Source of the DNA: Trichocoleus sp. FACHB-46
Lineage (GTDB): Bacteria > Cyanobacteriota > Cyanobacteriia > FACHB-46
Assembly: GCF_014695385.1 (NCBI RefSeq)
Contig: NZ_JACJOD010000028.1
Span: forward strand, 1-64,000
DNA: 64,000 bases
Direction of reading: 5' to 3'
Below are positions 8,513-16,698 of this stretch, in pieces (position 1 is the stretch's first letter; every line of letters starts with the position of its first letter). Position numbers and translations under genes: made by a program. Under the pieces are notes generated by a model that was given only the letters and a program-made list of their open reading frames with translations, was not told the DNA's origin and searched no databases.

Positions 8513-10636
8513 ATGAAACACCCTGCCACTCTTATCACCAAGCGATTGCAGAAAGTGCCACTGCAAACGGTTCTGGTCGCTCCTTTTGTCTTGCAAATTG
8601 CGATCGCAGTGGGGCTGACGGGTTGGCTGTCGCTACGTAATGGTCAGAACGCGGTCAACGATGTGGCTAGCCAGCTACGGACTGAGGTAACCGCTCGAAT
8701 TCAGCAGCATGTCACGACCTACCTAGAAACTCCTCATCTCGTCAACCGCATTAACGCTGATGCCATTCGCTTGGGATTACTGAACGTTGAAAACATCCCT
8801 GGTTTAGAACGCTATTTCTGGCAACAGATGCAGCAATTTAAGACGGTGAGTTACATCTCGCTGGGGACAGAGCAGGCAGAATACATCGGAGTAGAGCGCT
8901 TAGATAATGGTGCCTTACAAATTGAAGTCTCCGATCGCGCCACAGGCCGAAATTTCCAAACCTACGCCACGGATAGCCGAGGAAACCGCACGCGACTGGT
9001 GCAAAGTAAACCCAATTATGACCCGCGCCAGCGGGATTGGTACAAAACCAGTGTGAAAGCGGGTAAACCGATTTGGACCGAGATTTACACTTACTTCTCT
9101 ACGCAAAAACTCACGATCACGGCTGACCAGCCACTGTACGATGCCCAAGGCAAATTGATTGGGGTGACGGCGGCTGATTTGGTGTTGTCTCAAATCGGCG
9201 ACTTTCTCCGCAGCCTCAAGATTGGCAAAACGGGGCAAACCTTTATCATGGAGCGATCGGGGCTTCTAGTTGCAACTTCGCTGCCCGAGAAACCTTTCAT
9301 CCTCAGCGCTGATGGCAAAACCCAGGAACGACTGGCCGCGACTGCTAGCCGCAATGAGTTGATTCGAGCCACGGCGCAGCACCTACAGCAACGCTTTGGT
9401 GATTTGCGGCAAATCCGAGGTAGCCAACAGCTCGACTTTCAATTGGAGGGTAAGCGTCAATTTCTGCAAGTGCTACCAATACCAGATCAGCGAGGTTTGG
9501 ATTGGCTGATCGTGGTGGTAGTGCCAGAAACAGACTTTATGGAGCAGATCGAAGCCAACACGCGATCGACAATTTTGCTGTGTTTGACCGCCTTGATTGC
9601 TGCGATTGTGCTGGGAATTCTCACCTCGCGCTGGATTGCACAGCCGATTTTGCATTTGAGCCGAGCAGCTAAAGCTTTGTCCCAAGGTGAGTGGGAGCAA
9701 ACAGTGCCCGTGGAGCGAGAAGATGAAGTGGGGGTCTTGGCTCGGGCGTTTCAGAATATGGCGGAGCAGTTACGTGCTTCCTTTGGCGTTCTAGAACAAC
9801 GCAATGAAGAGTTAGAAGTCCGAGTTCAGGAGCGAACTGCGGATATTCGAGCGGCCAATGAGCAACTGCTAGTGGAAATTGCTGAACGCCAGCGGGTGGA
9901 AGATGCATTGCGGGTTTTCTTGCACGCCGTTTCTCATGACCTCCGCAACCCAGTGACTGGGATGTTGATGGTGTTGGGGAATTTGCTCAAAAGTGAATCG
10001 TTGCCTATTGATGACTCCAACGGTTCTGGCAAGGCGGTGATCCCGGTGGCCCGTAGCATTTTGGAGCGGATGGCTCAAAGTAGCGATCGCCAACTGTATT
10101 TAATTAACTCGCTTTTAGAAGTCCATGCCAGCGAAGTGGGGGGGATTGTCCTTCAGACTGAACCGCTTGAACTTGAGCACCTGATCATAGATGTGCTGAC
10201 GGATTTTGAGCCTCTGCTCTCTAAAAACCAAGTTAGCGCCACAGCTCTGATTCCGAACAATCTACCTGCCGTTCCAGCAGATCCCTTGCAACTGCGTCGA
10301 GTGCTAGAAAACTTACTAGCAAACGCTCTGAAGCACAACCCGCCAGGAGTGAGCTTGAGTGTCAGCGTGGAACAAAAAGACAACTCGTTGCTTTGCCGAG
10401 TGCAAGACAACGGAGCAGGCATCAACCCAGAGGTGCGCGAGCATTTGTTTGACCTGTATTCTCGCGGGCCTCAAACCCGTCGCTCTACAGGGCTGGGGCT
10501 AGGTTTATATCTTTGCCGTCAAATTATTGTGGCTCATGGGGGAGAGATGGGCGTGACTAGCAGTCCTGAGGCTGGCTCGACTTTCTGGTTTACCTTACCC
10601 TTGGCACCTGTAGCAACAACCACAAAATCACCTTGA
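8513..10636 (+). CDS. Cache-HAMP sensor histidine kinase
   Basis: The 707-residue membrane kinase has TM1 at about 18-40, a periplasmic double-Cache sensor (about 45-345; PRQRDWYKTSVKAGKPIWTE is the typical Cache motif), TM2 at 353-371, a HAMP domain, a coiled coil (425-470), HisKA with phospho-accepting His475 (AVSHDLRNPV), and a complete ATP-binding domain (ENLLANALKH, QDNGAGI, GLGLGLYLC). It should phosphorylate a response regulator after binding an extracellular ligand. ATG 8513 follows CAAGGACG. The next gene is a degenerate paralogue of its kinase half, and a NarL regulator follows in opposite orientation, the likely partner. The sensor half is repeated in the kinase at 32178-34367. Confidence 0.93.
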   Translation: MKHPATLITKRLQKVPLQTVLVAPFVLQIAIAVGLTGWLSLRNGQNAVNDVASQLRTEVTARIQQHVTTYLETPHLVNRINADAIRLGLLNVENIPGLERYFWQQMQQFKTVSYISLGTEQAEYIGVERLDNGALQIEVSDRATGRNFQTYATDSRGNRTRLVQSKPNYDPRQRDWYKTSVKAGKPIWTEIYTYFSTQKLTITADQPLYDAQGKLIGVTAADLVLSQIGDFLRSLKIGKTGQTFIMERSGLLVATSLPEKPFILSADGKTQERLAATASRNELIRATAQHLQQRFGDLRQIRGSQQLDFQLEGKRQFLQVLPIPDQRGLDWLIVVVVPETDFMEQIEANTRSTILLCLTALIAAIVLGILTSRWIAQPILHLSRAAKALSQGEWEQTVPVEREDEVGVLARAFQNMAEQLRASFGVLEQRNEELEVRVQERTADIRAANEQLLVEIAERQRVEDALRVFLHAVSHDLRNPVTGMLMVLGNLLKSESLPIDDSNGSGKAVIPVARSILERMAQSSDRQLYLINSLLEVHASEVGGIVLQTEPLELEHLIIDVLTDFEPLLSKNQVSATALIPNNLPAVPADPLQLRRVLENLLANALKHNPPGVSLSVSVEQKDNSLLCRVQDNGAGINPEVREHLFDLYSRGPQTRRSTGLGLGLYLCRQIIVAHGGEMGVTSSPEAGSTFWFTLPLAPVATTTKSP

Positions 10637-10982
10637 TGGGTGAATCATGTGAGCGAGGTGCGATCGCCTTACCCCCACCTAAGATAAAACTAAGGTGATT
10701 AAACAAACTGAGTTTGAAATCAGCTACACCTGCTCTCAAGCTGATTCCGCAAAAAAGAAGTCAGTCTTTCTAACTAGCGCGAACTGGTTATTTTCACAGC
10801 AATTTAACGGTGTGTTTAACCAAACTAATAAAGTTTGAGCCACTACCAAGCTGACTATATTGGCACAGCCTGGTTGAGATTACGCATATCAGGTGGTTGC
10901 CGATTAGGGCGGCAAAATCGCTGTCTAAAGATTCGCTTGTCTTCGCTTTATCGCCAAAATTAAATCCTATAAGAACTAAATT
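10637..10982. other. Intergenic region between two kinase genes
   Basis: This 346-base stretch separates the kinase genes. A weak stem (CACCT with AGGTG, 10678-10699) may aid termination of the first gene. I see no further gene or clear promoter. Confidence 0.4.
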
Positions 10983-11981
10983 ATGATTGCTGATGTGAAC
11001 TACCTCCAGGCTTTACGAAATTGCTGTCGCGATGAAGCAGCCTTTACCCAACTACAACAACTCCTCGCAGACCCTCGCGCCAGTCAGCATTTATCAAAGT
11101 TATCAGGGTTTGTAGGCAGTCAACCTCAGGCAGAAGCTAGCACCGTTAATCTAAGCGCAATAAGCGCAACCAACACCACCCTAGAGCCGCTAGATCGGGT
11201 AGAAGCGTTGTTGCAAGAGGCCTCTACTGAACTTCAGGAAGTACGTCAACGGCAAGCTGTACTGTTTCATGTCATGGAGCATGATCTGCGCCCTTTCCTC
11301 ATGGGTACCTTGATGGTTTTGCGGAACTTACTCAAGCAAGGAGATGAGACGGTTACAATCACTCGCTCTAGAGTAGAACGGATGATTCAAGCTAGCGATC
11401 GCCAACTGCATGCTATGAGCGCCTTGCTCGAAACCTACGCTACAACAGAGCAAACCGTACCACTGCAACCGGAACCTGTAGAGTTTCCAGCGCTCAGCCA
11501 AACTATCTTGCAGGACTTGGCACCCCTTTTAAGCGCCAACCAAGCGAGAATTACGCCGCAGATTCCTGCCAATATGCCACCCATTTTGGCAGATTCGGAC
11601 CAAATTCGCCGGGTGGTTTCCCACCTAGTGACAGCAACCTTGCAACACAATCCACCGGGCCTGCATTTAAGTCTTGCTGCCGAAGTGGAAGCTGGGATGC
11701 TGCGCTGTACTCTACTCGATGACGGGCTCGGCTGGGACTCTCGAGAATGCGATCGCTTTTTTGAATTGCAAGTGCGATCGCCCCATGCTTGCTGTTCTAC
11801 GAGTTTGGGGGTGCAACTGCACCTGTGTCAGCAAATCATTCAAGCGCATGGAGGTGAAATTGGCGTTATCAACACCGAACCAGGTTCGATCATCTGGTTT
11901 ACGCTGCCCCTCCTAGCAACAGCGGTTGCTTCTAGCAGTTACGCATCGGCTCGGCTCGCGATCGTGCCAGGCTTAAACTAA
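10983..11981 (+). CDS. Soluble histidine-kinase-like protein with decayed ATP site
   Basis: The 332-residue protein has no membrane segment. Residues 1-75 are unique; residues 85-315 are a paralogue of the transmitter of the upstream kinase (RVERMIQASDRQLHAMSALLE against ILERMAQSSDRQLYLINSLLE). The phospho-acceptor is kept (His100 in MEHDLRPFL), but the N box reads VSHLVTATLQH where the intact copy has LENLLANALKH, losing both Asn (His212 and Ala216), and the G2 box GLGLG reads SLGVQ. It may therefore be a phosphotransfer or scaffold protein, not an active kinase. Its last 9 bases overlap the 3' end of the convergent NarL regulator at 11973-12626. Confidence 0.85.
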   Translation: MIADVNYLQALRNCCRDEAAFTQLQQLLADPRASQHLSKLSGFVGSQPQAEASTVNLSAISATNTTLEPLDRVEALLQEASTELQEVRQRQAVLFHVMEHDLRPFLMGTLMVLRNLLKQGDETVTITRSRVERMIQASDRQLHAMSALLETYATTEQTVPLQPEPVEFPALSQTILQDLAPLLSANQARITPQIPANMPPILADSDQIRRVVSHLVTATLQHNPPGLHLSLAAEVEAGMLRCTLLDDGLGWDSRECDRFFELQVRSPHACCSTSLGVQLHLCQQIIQAHGGEIGVINTEPGSIIWFTLPLLATAVASSSYASARLAIVPGLN

Positions 11982-12626
11982 ACCAGAGCGCAAAGCGACC
12001 ACTGCGGCTTGCACACGATCGTCTACTGATAACTTATTCATGATGCCCCGGACGTGAGTTTTGACGGTATTGGGGCTTAGGTAGAGTTTGGCAGCGATTT
12101 CGGGGTTACTGAGTCCTTCAACCATCAGCTTCAGCACTTCCAGTTCACGTTCCGACAGTTGACCAATGCCACTGTTGGGCGTAGGAGGCTTGAGGTGATC
12201 AATCACACGCCGGGCAATTTGAGGATCGAGGTAGGTAGCACCTTCCTGAGCGGCGGCGATCGCTGCTTGGAGTCGATCTAAACTGGCACCCTTAATACAG
12301 TAAGCATCGGCTCCACTAGAGAGAGCTGCAATAATTTCTGTTTCTGCCGTGTGTGAGGTCAGCATCACGACCCGCACCTCAGGGAGCGCAGCCTTAATTT
12401 TTTGAGTGGCCGCGATTCCGTCTAGTCGGGGCAGACCGATATCCATGATAATCAGGTCTGGCTTGAGTCTTAGAGCTGCCTCTACACCTAAATACCCATC
12501 TTCTGCCTGTCCCACAACGATGCACGCTGAATCAGCTTGTAATGACTGTTCTAGACCCAACTGCATCATTGGGTCATCTTCAATAATCAAAACCCGTAAA
12601 GTTGGCGATGAGATAGTGGCATTCAT
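11973..12626 (-). CDS. NarL/FixJ-type response regulator
   Basis: The 217-residue protein has a canonical receiver: acidic pair Asp17-Asp18 (IIEDDP), phospho-acceptor Asp62 (IIMDIGLP), a Thr/Ser switch (MLTSHTA) and Lys in YCIKG. A LuxR-type helix-turn-helix follows (LSERELEVLKLMVEG, NTVKTHVRGIMNKL). It should activate or repress genes once phosphorylated, probably by one of the neighbouring kinases that are encoded tail to tail with it. I place the start at ATG 12626 (MNATISSPTLRVLIIEDD); an in-frame GTG at 12686 would add 20 residues unlike the family. It is paralogous to the degenerate regulator at 2735-3457. Confidence 0.9.
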   Translation of the reverse strand: MNATISSPTLRVLIIEDDPMMQLGLEQSLQADSACIVVGQAEDGYLGVEAALRLKPDLIIMDIGLPRLDGIAATQKIKAALPEVRVVMLTSHTAETEIIAALSSGADAYCIKGASLDRLQAAIAAAQEGATYLDPQIARRVIDHLKPPTPNSGIGQLSERELEVLKLMVEGLSNPEIAAKLYLSPNTVKTHVRGIMNKLSVDDRVQAAVVALRSGLV

Positions 12627-12788
12627 AAATAGATCTTGTGGCAATACAGCCTTAGTGTAGGCATCTACTTCAACTTTGCACTTCACCCAGGTGACTCACC
12701 TGAATGAGTGATGCTGGACAAAGCCAAATTAGTCCTATAGCGACTCTATTATTCTCAGCTTGATTCAGGTAGAACTTCCTAGGGTGTA

Positions 12789-12817
12789 TTGACAGGCATA
12801 CTCATAATGAGTACGCT
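12789..12817 (+). promoter_or_regulatory. Promoter with operator-like palindrome before the peroxiredoxin gene
   Basis: A perfect -35 box TTGACA (12789-12794) is followed by a perfect 15-base palindrome TACTCAT-A-ATGAGTA (12799-12813), extended to 21 bases (12796-12816) with one mismatched pair. A -10 at 17-base spacing would fall at 12812-12817 (TACGCT), which is a poor match to consensus and overlaps the palindrome. A protein bound there would cover the promoter core. The regulator is unknown. Confidence 0.6.
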
Positions 12818-12873
12818 TTAAGCAGTCATAGGATGCAAAACTTTACATCCAAACCCAGCGAGGAGCGAAACTT

Positions 12874-13608
12874 ATGTTGCCTAACCACGAAGGACAAAGA
12901 GTTCCTGACGTCACCTTCCGAGTTCGACAGAACAATCAGTGGATTGACATCACAACTAATGATCTGTTTGCCGGAAAGACTGTAATTGTTTTCTCCTTAC
13001 CTGGTGCTTTCACCCCAACTTGTTCCTCGACTCATTTGCCTGGCTACAACGAGTTGGCTCCAGCCTTTAAGGAAAATGGTGTAGACAGTATTCTTTGTCT
13101 TTCGGTCAATGATACGTTCGTGATGAACGAATGGGCTAAGGACCAAGACGTTGGTAATATTACACTCATTCCAGATGGTAACGGTGAGTTCACCGAAGGC
13201 ATGGGGATGTTGGTTGATAAGACTGACCTGGGCTTTGGTAAGCGGTCTTGGCGCTATTCCATGCTAGTCAAGGATGGTGTGATTGAGAAGATGTTTATTG
13301 AGCCAGAAGAACCAGGAGATCCTTTCAAAGTATCGGATGCCGATACAATGCTCAAGTACATCAATCCTCATGCTGTGAAGCCTGAATGCGTCTCCTTATT
13401 TACAAAGGAAGGCTGCCCGTTCTGTGTTCGGGCTAAAGAGATGTTGAAGGAGCGCGGCCTCGCTTACGAAGAAATTGTGATTGGTAAAAATGCGACGACA
13501 CGCTCGTTGCGAGCTATGGCAGGAGGAACAACAGTCCCTCAAGTATTTATTGACGGCAAATTGATTGGTGGGTCTGAAGCCCTGGCAGATTATTTGGGTG
13601 TAGCCTAG
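12874..13608 (+). CDS. Peroxiredoxin-5/glutaredoxin fusion
   Basis: The 244-residue protein joins a Prx5-type peroxiredoxin (residues 1-165) with the peroxidatic Cys50 in [10 protein letters not shown] to a C-terminal glutaredoxin (about 168-244) with active site CPFC at 181-184 and the TVPQVFIDG and GGSEAL glutathione-binding motifs. It reduces peroxides, with electrons passed from glutathione through the attached glutaredoxin. Such hybrids are known from Haemophilus and are common in cyanobacteria. ATG 12874 follows GCGAGGAGCG, a strong site. The palindromic promoter upstream suggests repressor control. It is a single gene closed by a hairpin. Confidence 0.93.
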   Translation: MLPNHEGQRVPDVTFRVRQNNQWIDITTNDLFAGKTVIVFSLPGAFTPTCSSTHLPGYNELAPAFKENGVDSILCLSVNDTFVMNEWAKDQDVGNITLIPDGNGEFTEGMGMLVDKTDLGFGKRSWRYSMLVKDGVIEKMFIEPEEPGDPFKVSDADTMLKYINPHAVKPECVSLFTKEGCPFCVRAKEMLKERGLAYEEIVIGKNATTRSLRAMAGGTTVPQVFIDGKLIGGSEALADYLGVA

Positions 13609-13644
13609 TTGCTCTAAGTAGTTTGACTAGAGTGGTTTAAGCGT

Positions 13645-13703
13645 AACGCGATCGCTGACTTTCGTCTCTAGAATGAGATTTGAAAGCTGCGATCGCGTTT
13701 TGT
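13645..13703 (+). terminator. Terminator-like hairpin after the peroxiredoxin gene
   Basis: Perfect 11-base arms at 13645-13655 and 13689-13699 (AACGCGATCGC and its complement) with an inner CTTTC/GAAAG stem, followed by TTGTGTTT. HIP1 is itself a palindrome, but the match goes beyond the octamer and is followed by Ts. Confidence 0.6.
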
Positions 13704-13785
13704 GTTTAAAGACACTCGCTAAAACTCACTTAACTGCGATCGCAGCTCTGTTTTTCGGTAAAGATATCTTTGAAAATCAATTTTT

Positions 13786-14367
13786 ATGGCTAACTCACCC
13801 AGAATTTTGGCTTTTGCGGGCAGTACCCGAACAAATTCCTACAACAAAACCCTGGTTAAAATTGCCGGTACAGGGGCTCGGGCTGCGGGCGCTGAAGTTA
13901 CTTTCTTAGATCTGCGCGATTTGCCAATGCCGCTTTATGATGAAGATCTAGAGGCGGCTGAAGGCATTCCTGCCAATGCCTTGAAGTTTAAGGAGATCAT
14001 GGTAGCTCATCAGGGACTCCTAATTGCTTCTCCTGAGTACAACAGCTCTATCTCTGGGGTACTCAAAAATGCGATCGACTGGGCTTCTCGTTCTACCCCT
14101 GGTGAACCCTTCTTAGCTGCTTTTACAGATAAAGTAGCCGCAATTATGAGTACGTCTCCGGGCGGTTTAGGAGGGTTAAGAGGCTTGGTTCATGTTCGTA
14201 GTATTCTGTCTAGTATCCAAGTTTTAGTCATTCCCGACCAAATTGCGATCGCAAAAGCTCATGAAGCATTTAATCCAGATGGCAGCTTGAAAGATAGCGC
14301 TCAACAAACTACCGTTGAGAACCTTGGCGCTAAAGTCGCTCAAATACTGACAAAGTTACAGAATTAA
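13786..14367 (+). CDS. NADPH-dependent FMN reductase
   Basis: The 193-residue flavodoxin-like protein has the FMN phosphate loop AGSTRTNSYN at residues 11-20 and the family signature SPEYNSSISGVLKNAIDW near residues 85-102. Members of this NAD(P)H-dependent FMN reductase group (YieF/ChrR, azoreductase and ArsH relatives) transfer electrons from NAD(P)H to quinones, chromate or azo dyes; the substrate here cannot be told. No membrane segment or signal is present. The ATG at 13786 lacks a clear ribosome binding site (AATTTTT precedes it). The gene is next to the peroxiredoxin gene, which would suit an oxidative-stress role, and ends at a strong terminator shared with psaK. Confidence 0.88.
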   Translation: MANSPRILAFAGSTRTNSYNKTLVKIAGTGARAAGAEVTFLDLRDLPMPLYDEDLEAAEGIPANALKFKEIMVAHQGLLIASPEYNSSISGVLKNAIDWASRSTPGEPFLAAFTDKVAAIMSTSPGGLGGLRGLVHVRSILSSIQVLVIPDQIAIAKAHEAFNPDGSLKDSAQQTTVENLGAKVAQILTKLQN

Positions 14368-14388
14368 AGGCATAACAGCTAAAAAAAT

Positions 14389-14433
14389 AATTGAGAGAGA
14401 GATACGACAAGACCATATCCCTCTCTCAATTTT
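14389..14433. terminator. Bidirectional terminator between FMN reductase gene and psaK
   Basis: Arms 14389-14404 and 14416-14431 form a 16-base stem with one mismatch around an 11-base loop. The plus strand continues with TTTT, and the minus strand continues with TTATTTTTTT, so it can serve both convergent genes. Confidence 0.85.
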
Positions 14434-14531
14434 ATAGATCACTTGTCATAGTAGATTAAAAGCTATCGCAGCAAATTTTCTAGCTTGCGCGAGCAGTTAA
14501 ATCTATCAACGAATTTGTAGAGTTGCTATTT

Positions 14532-14816
14532 TTATTTGAGCCAACTGGAACTAAGTAAAATTCCTAAAACTCCTAAGATATGACCAAAACTCATTGCGCC
14601 TAAGAAGGTGGCAACACTCATGTTGTTCAGTAGGCCAGAGAATGGTCCAAGAGGCATCTTAGGGCCAACTTTGGGAAAGCGAACGGTGCGGCTGGCAATG
14701 AACAAAGCCAGTAGGCAGGAACCAATCATAATGGGAGTGCCTTGCCAGTTCCACAAAGCGGTGGGGTCTTGGGACGTAGCAGCGGGGACTGCTGCTAGTA
14801 ACATAGAGTGAATCAA
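14532..14816 (-). CDS. psaK: Photosystem I subunit PsaK
   Basis: PsaK is a two-helix subunit at the edge of photosystem I, involved in light-harvesting contacts. Evidence is the N-terminal stretch [14 protein letters not shown], two hydrophobic helices (about 25-45 and 65-90), and the conserved FGHILGV near the C-terminus. The frame is open to an ATG at 14858, but that start has no ribosome binding site. A TTG at 14816 lies 8 bases after GGAG and gives [12 protein letters not shown], which lines up with cyanobacterial PsaK N-termini, so I prefer a 94-residue product. The inter-helix loop ([20 protein letters not shown]) differs from common PsaK forms. The identity rests mainly on the second helix. 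Confidence 0.85.
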   Translation of the reverse strand: MIHSMLLAAVPAATSQDPTALWNWQGTPIMIGSCLLALFIASRTVRFPKVGPKMPLGPFSGLLNNMSVATFLGAMSFGHILGVLGILLSSSWLK

Positions 14817-15090
14817 GATGCTTTCTCCTACTTGTTGAGACACTATATTGATCAACATTAACCGGACGCAATAACCATCTGCCTAATGTAGTTGAAGTAG
14901 GAAGTTGGCTAATTCTGCGGCCAGAACATCGCTAGGATTCATCGTCCCGTTGTATTGGCGATCGCACCTCAGCCTGACGAAGGATTTATTAGTGTTAGTA
15001 ACAAAACTTATCTTCCGTCTTTATATAGGCGTTACCTGGGCCACAGGTGTTTAGCATGCGGGTGTGAGATTACTGTTTTGGACATCTGTT

Positions 15091-15597
15091 ATGACATCTG
15101 CAAATACCAATACCGCTCAAACTCTGCGATCTTTTCAGCACCTAGATGTGGATCAGCAAATTGCTGCTTTGGCTTATCTTTATACCGAGCTAGGTCAATC
15201 GATCTCTTTTCCCAGTTCTGGAGTGACTTCCTCTAACGAAATTAGTCAACTCGTCAAGCACGTCAAAGATCTGCGTTCAGAAGACCAGCTGCAATTTATC
15301 CGCGACGTATTTTCTAGCCAACAGGGTGGTCGCGAGGAAGTAGCGCTTGACCCCCATCCCAGTAAAGCGTTACTAGAATTGATTCCTGGTGGCACCAAAG
15401 ATCCTCTCAGCCATTACCAATCTTTAGATCCTAATGCTCGCTTAGCGTTCTGGTATCGCTTAGCTCAAGAGTTGGATAGAGATGCTATCTCGACAGCAGC
15501 GACGACCCAACTGTCTTCTGGCGCTCAAGAAATCATCAATCATCTGAAGTCTTTAGAAGTCAGTCAACAAGTTGACTTTTTACGTCAGATTGTTTAG
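15091..15597 (+). CDS. Stand-alone OCP N-terminal-domain-like (HCP-type) carotenoid protein
   Basis: The 168-residue all-helical protein resembles the N-terminal domain of the orange carotenoid protein, which holds a keto-carotenoid and quenches excitation in phycobilisomes. Matching blocks are FQHLDVDQQIAALAYLYTELG at the start, LDPNARLAFWYRLAQELD in the middle, and LSSGAQEIINHLKSLEVSQQ at the end. The Tyr equivalent to OCP Tyr44 and the Trp equivalent to Trp110 (FWYRL) are present, but Trp41 is replaced by Ala. An insertion of about 25 residues (GGREEVALD to GGTKDP) is not in OCP, and there is no C-terminal domain. ATG 15091 is preferred to an upstream GTG. Carotenoid binding is not proven. 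Confidence 0.75.
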   Translation: MTSANTNTAQTLRSFQHLDVDQQIAALAYLYTELGQSISFPSSGVTSSNEISQLVKHVKDLRSEDQLQFIRDVFSSQQGGREEVALDPHPSKALLELIPGGTKDPLSHYQSLDPNARLAFWYRLAQELDRDAISTAATTQLSSGAQEIINHLKSLEVSQQVDFLRQIV

Positions 15598-15639
15598 TAA
15601 GTTTGATTCGCCCGAACTGATTCGCCTAAATTGAACATG

Positions 15640-15684
15640 AGCGATCGCCTTGCCTTTGAGCTGTCTTGAGGGAAGGCGATCGCT
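15640..15684 (+). terminator. HIP1-containing hairpin after the OCP-like gene
   Basis: Arms 15640-15655 and 15669-15684 pair over 16 bases with one mismatch around a 13-base loop. Each arm contains a HIP1 octamer plus flanking matches (CCTTGCCT with AGGGAAGG). There is no T run, so its role as terminator is uncertain. Confidence 0.5.
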
Positions 15685-15813
15685 TCGTCATACTTCTCTT
15701 GCTAAATACGCTGATGCTTGCAGGTGCAGATCACAAAAATACTCCCCTCAACCAAAAGTTGAAGGGAGAAAAGTGAAATTAGAGTGAAGCGAAACTACGG
15801 GTAGTAGAAATTC

Positions 15814-16176
15814 TTAGGCAACTGATTGCTGCACCATTAAGTTGACCTTGGCATTTTGTAAACCGGGCTGCTTGACTTCTGCCAATGTTTTGTTAATCGC
15901 GTATTTCTGATTAATGCTATTCATTAGGTTAGCTAAGTTATGGCTCTTAGCAACACCCCAAAGATCAGCAATTAAGTCAAATGATCCTTGGGGATTGCGA
16001 ACCCAACCTAAGTCGTAATCGCCTTTAAGCGCTACTACAATGTCAGCCCGAACTTTTTGACCACAAGCGCCGCGCACATCGGCGTTTGTACTAGCAACTA
16101 GGCCCAGATCTGCAAGAGAAGCTTTAAGCAGTTCAGCGTCTGTAATCTTGCTGCGAAGAGTACTAAAGTGAGACAT
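15814..16176 (-). CDS. DUF1257 (Ycf35-like) protein
   Basis: The 120-residue protein starts MSHFSTLRSKITDAELLKASL and has the VRADIVVALKGDYDLGWVRN and LIADLWGV blocks of the DUF1257 family, whose plastid-encoded member is Ycf35. The function of the family is not established. The C-terminus (VNLMVQQSV) also fits. No signal peptide or membrane helix is seen, so it is probably soluble. The ATG at 16176 follows AAGGACTACTT on the minus strand, a reasonable ribosome binding site. It is transcribed alone, after a 520-base upstream region with a small hairpin. It is convergent with the OCP-like gene. Confidence 0.85.
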   Translation of the reverse strand: MSHFSTLRSKITDAELLKASLADLGLVASTNADVRGACGQKVRADIVVALKGDYDLGWVRNPQGSFDLIADLWGVAKSHNLANLMNSINQKYAINKTLAEVKQPGLQNAKVNLMVQQSVA

Positions 16177-16698
16177 AAGTAGTCCTTAAATGGGTGAAAT
16201 GGGTGAATCTGTGAGTTGATCGAAGAGTTGATCGAAACATGCAATGTTAATCAGCGATACCCGGTGTGCAGTAGAGCTAGCTTCATTCGCACCACACTGA
16301 AGGCATTAATAATTTCAGAGCTCTCTATTGCTATTGGTACTAGCAATAGATCACATAACTAATCTATGTAATAGTCTGTTAAGTTTCATTGTTCTAAAGG
16401 TTTACTTCTGCCAATCTTGCAAACTCCTAAAGGTAGAGCTGTATCCCTCAACCAGTAGTAGCTTCAGTTACATCAAACAAAATGGCATGGATCAACTTTT
16501 TTGATTTCAAGAAAAAAGAAACCTAGAAGTTTTCTAAAACTGGTGGCCCAGCTGGCCTAAACTCCTAGGTTTGATAATGACACTGAATCGCTTCGTATAC
16601 AGTACTGTGACTAAATCAGCTACACTTCCGACTCAAGCCAGAAATTTCCGTAACGTTGATGGGTAAACCAATATAGAAACGGTTTTGCTGAGAATTTT
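16177..16698. other. Intergenic region with small hairpin
   Basis: The stretch is AT-rich and holds the promoter of the DUF1257 gene. Perfect 9-base arms CTATTGCTA (16325-16333) and TAGCAATAG (16341-16349) with a 7-base loop could be an operator or leader stem. I see no gene; the minus-strand SDR gene ends at its right border. Confidence 0.45.

Noticed and set aside
14955-15236. 93-residue plus-strand frame with several Cys before the OCP-like gene
   Set aside because: It overlaps the OCP-like gene in another frame, has no ribosome binding site and no recognisable fold.
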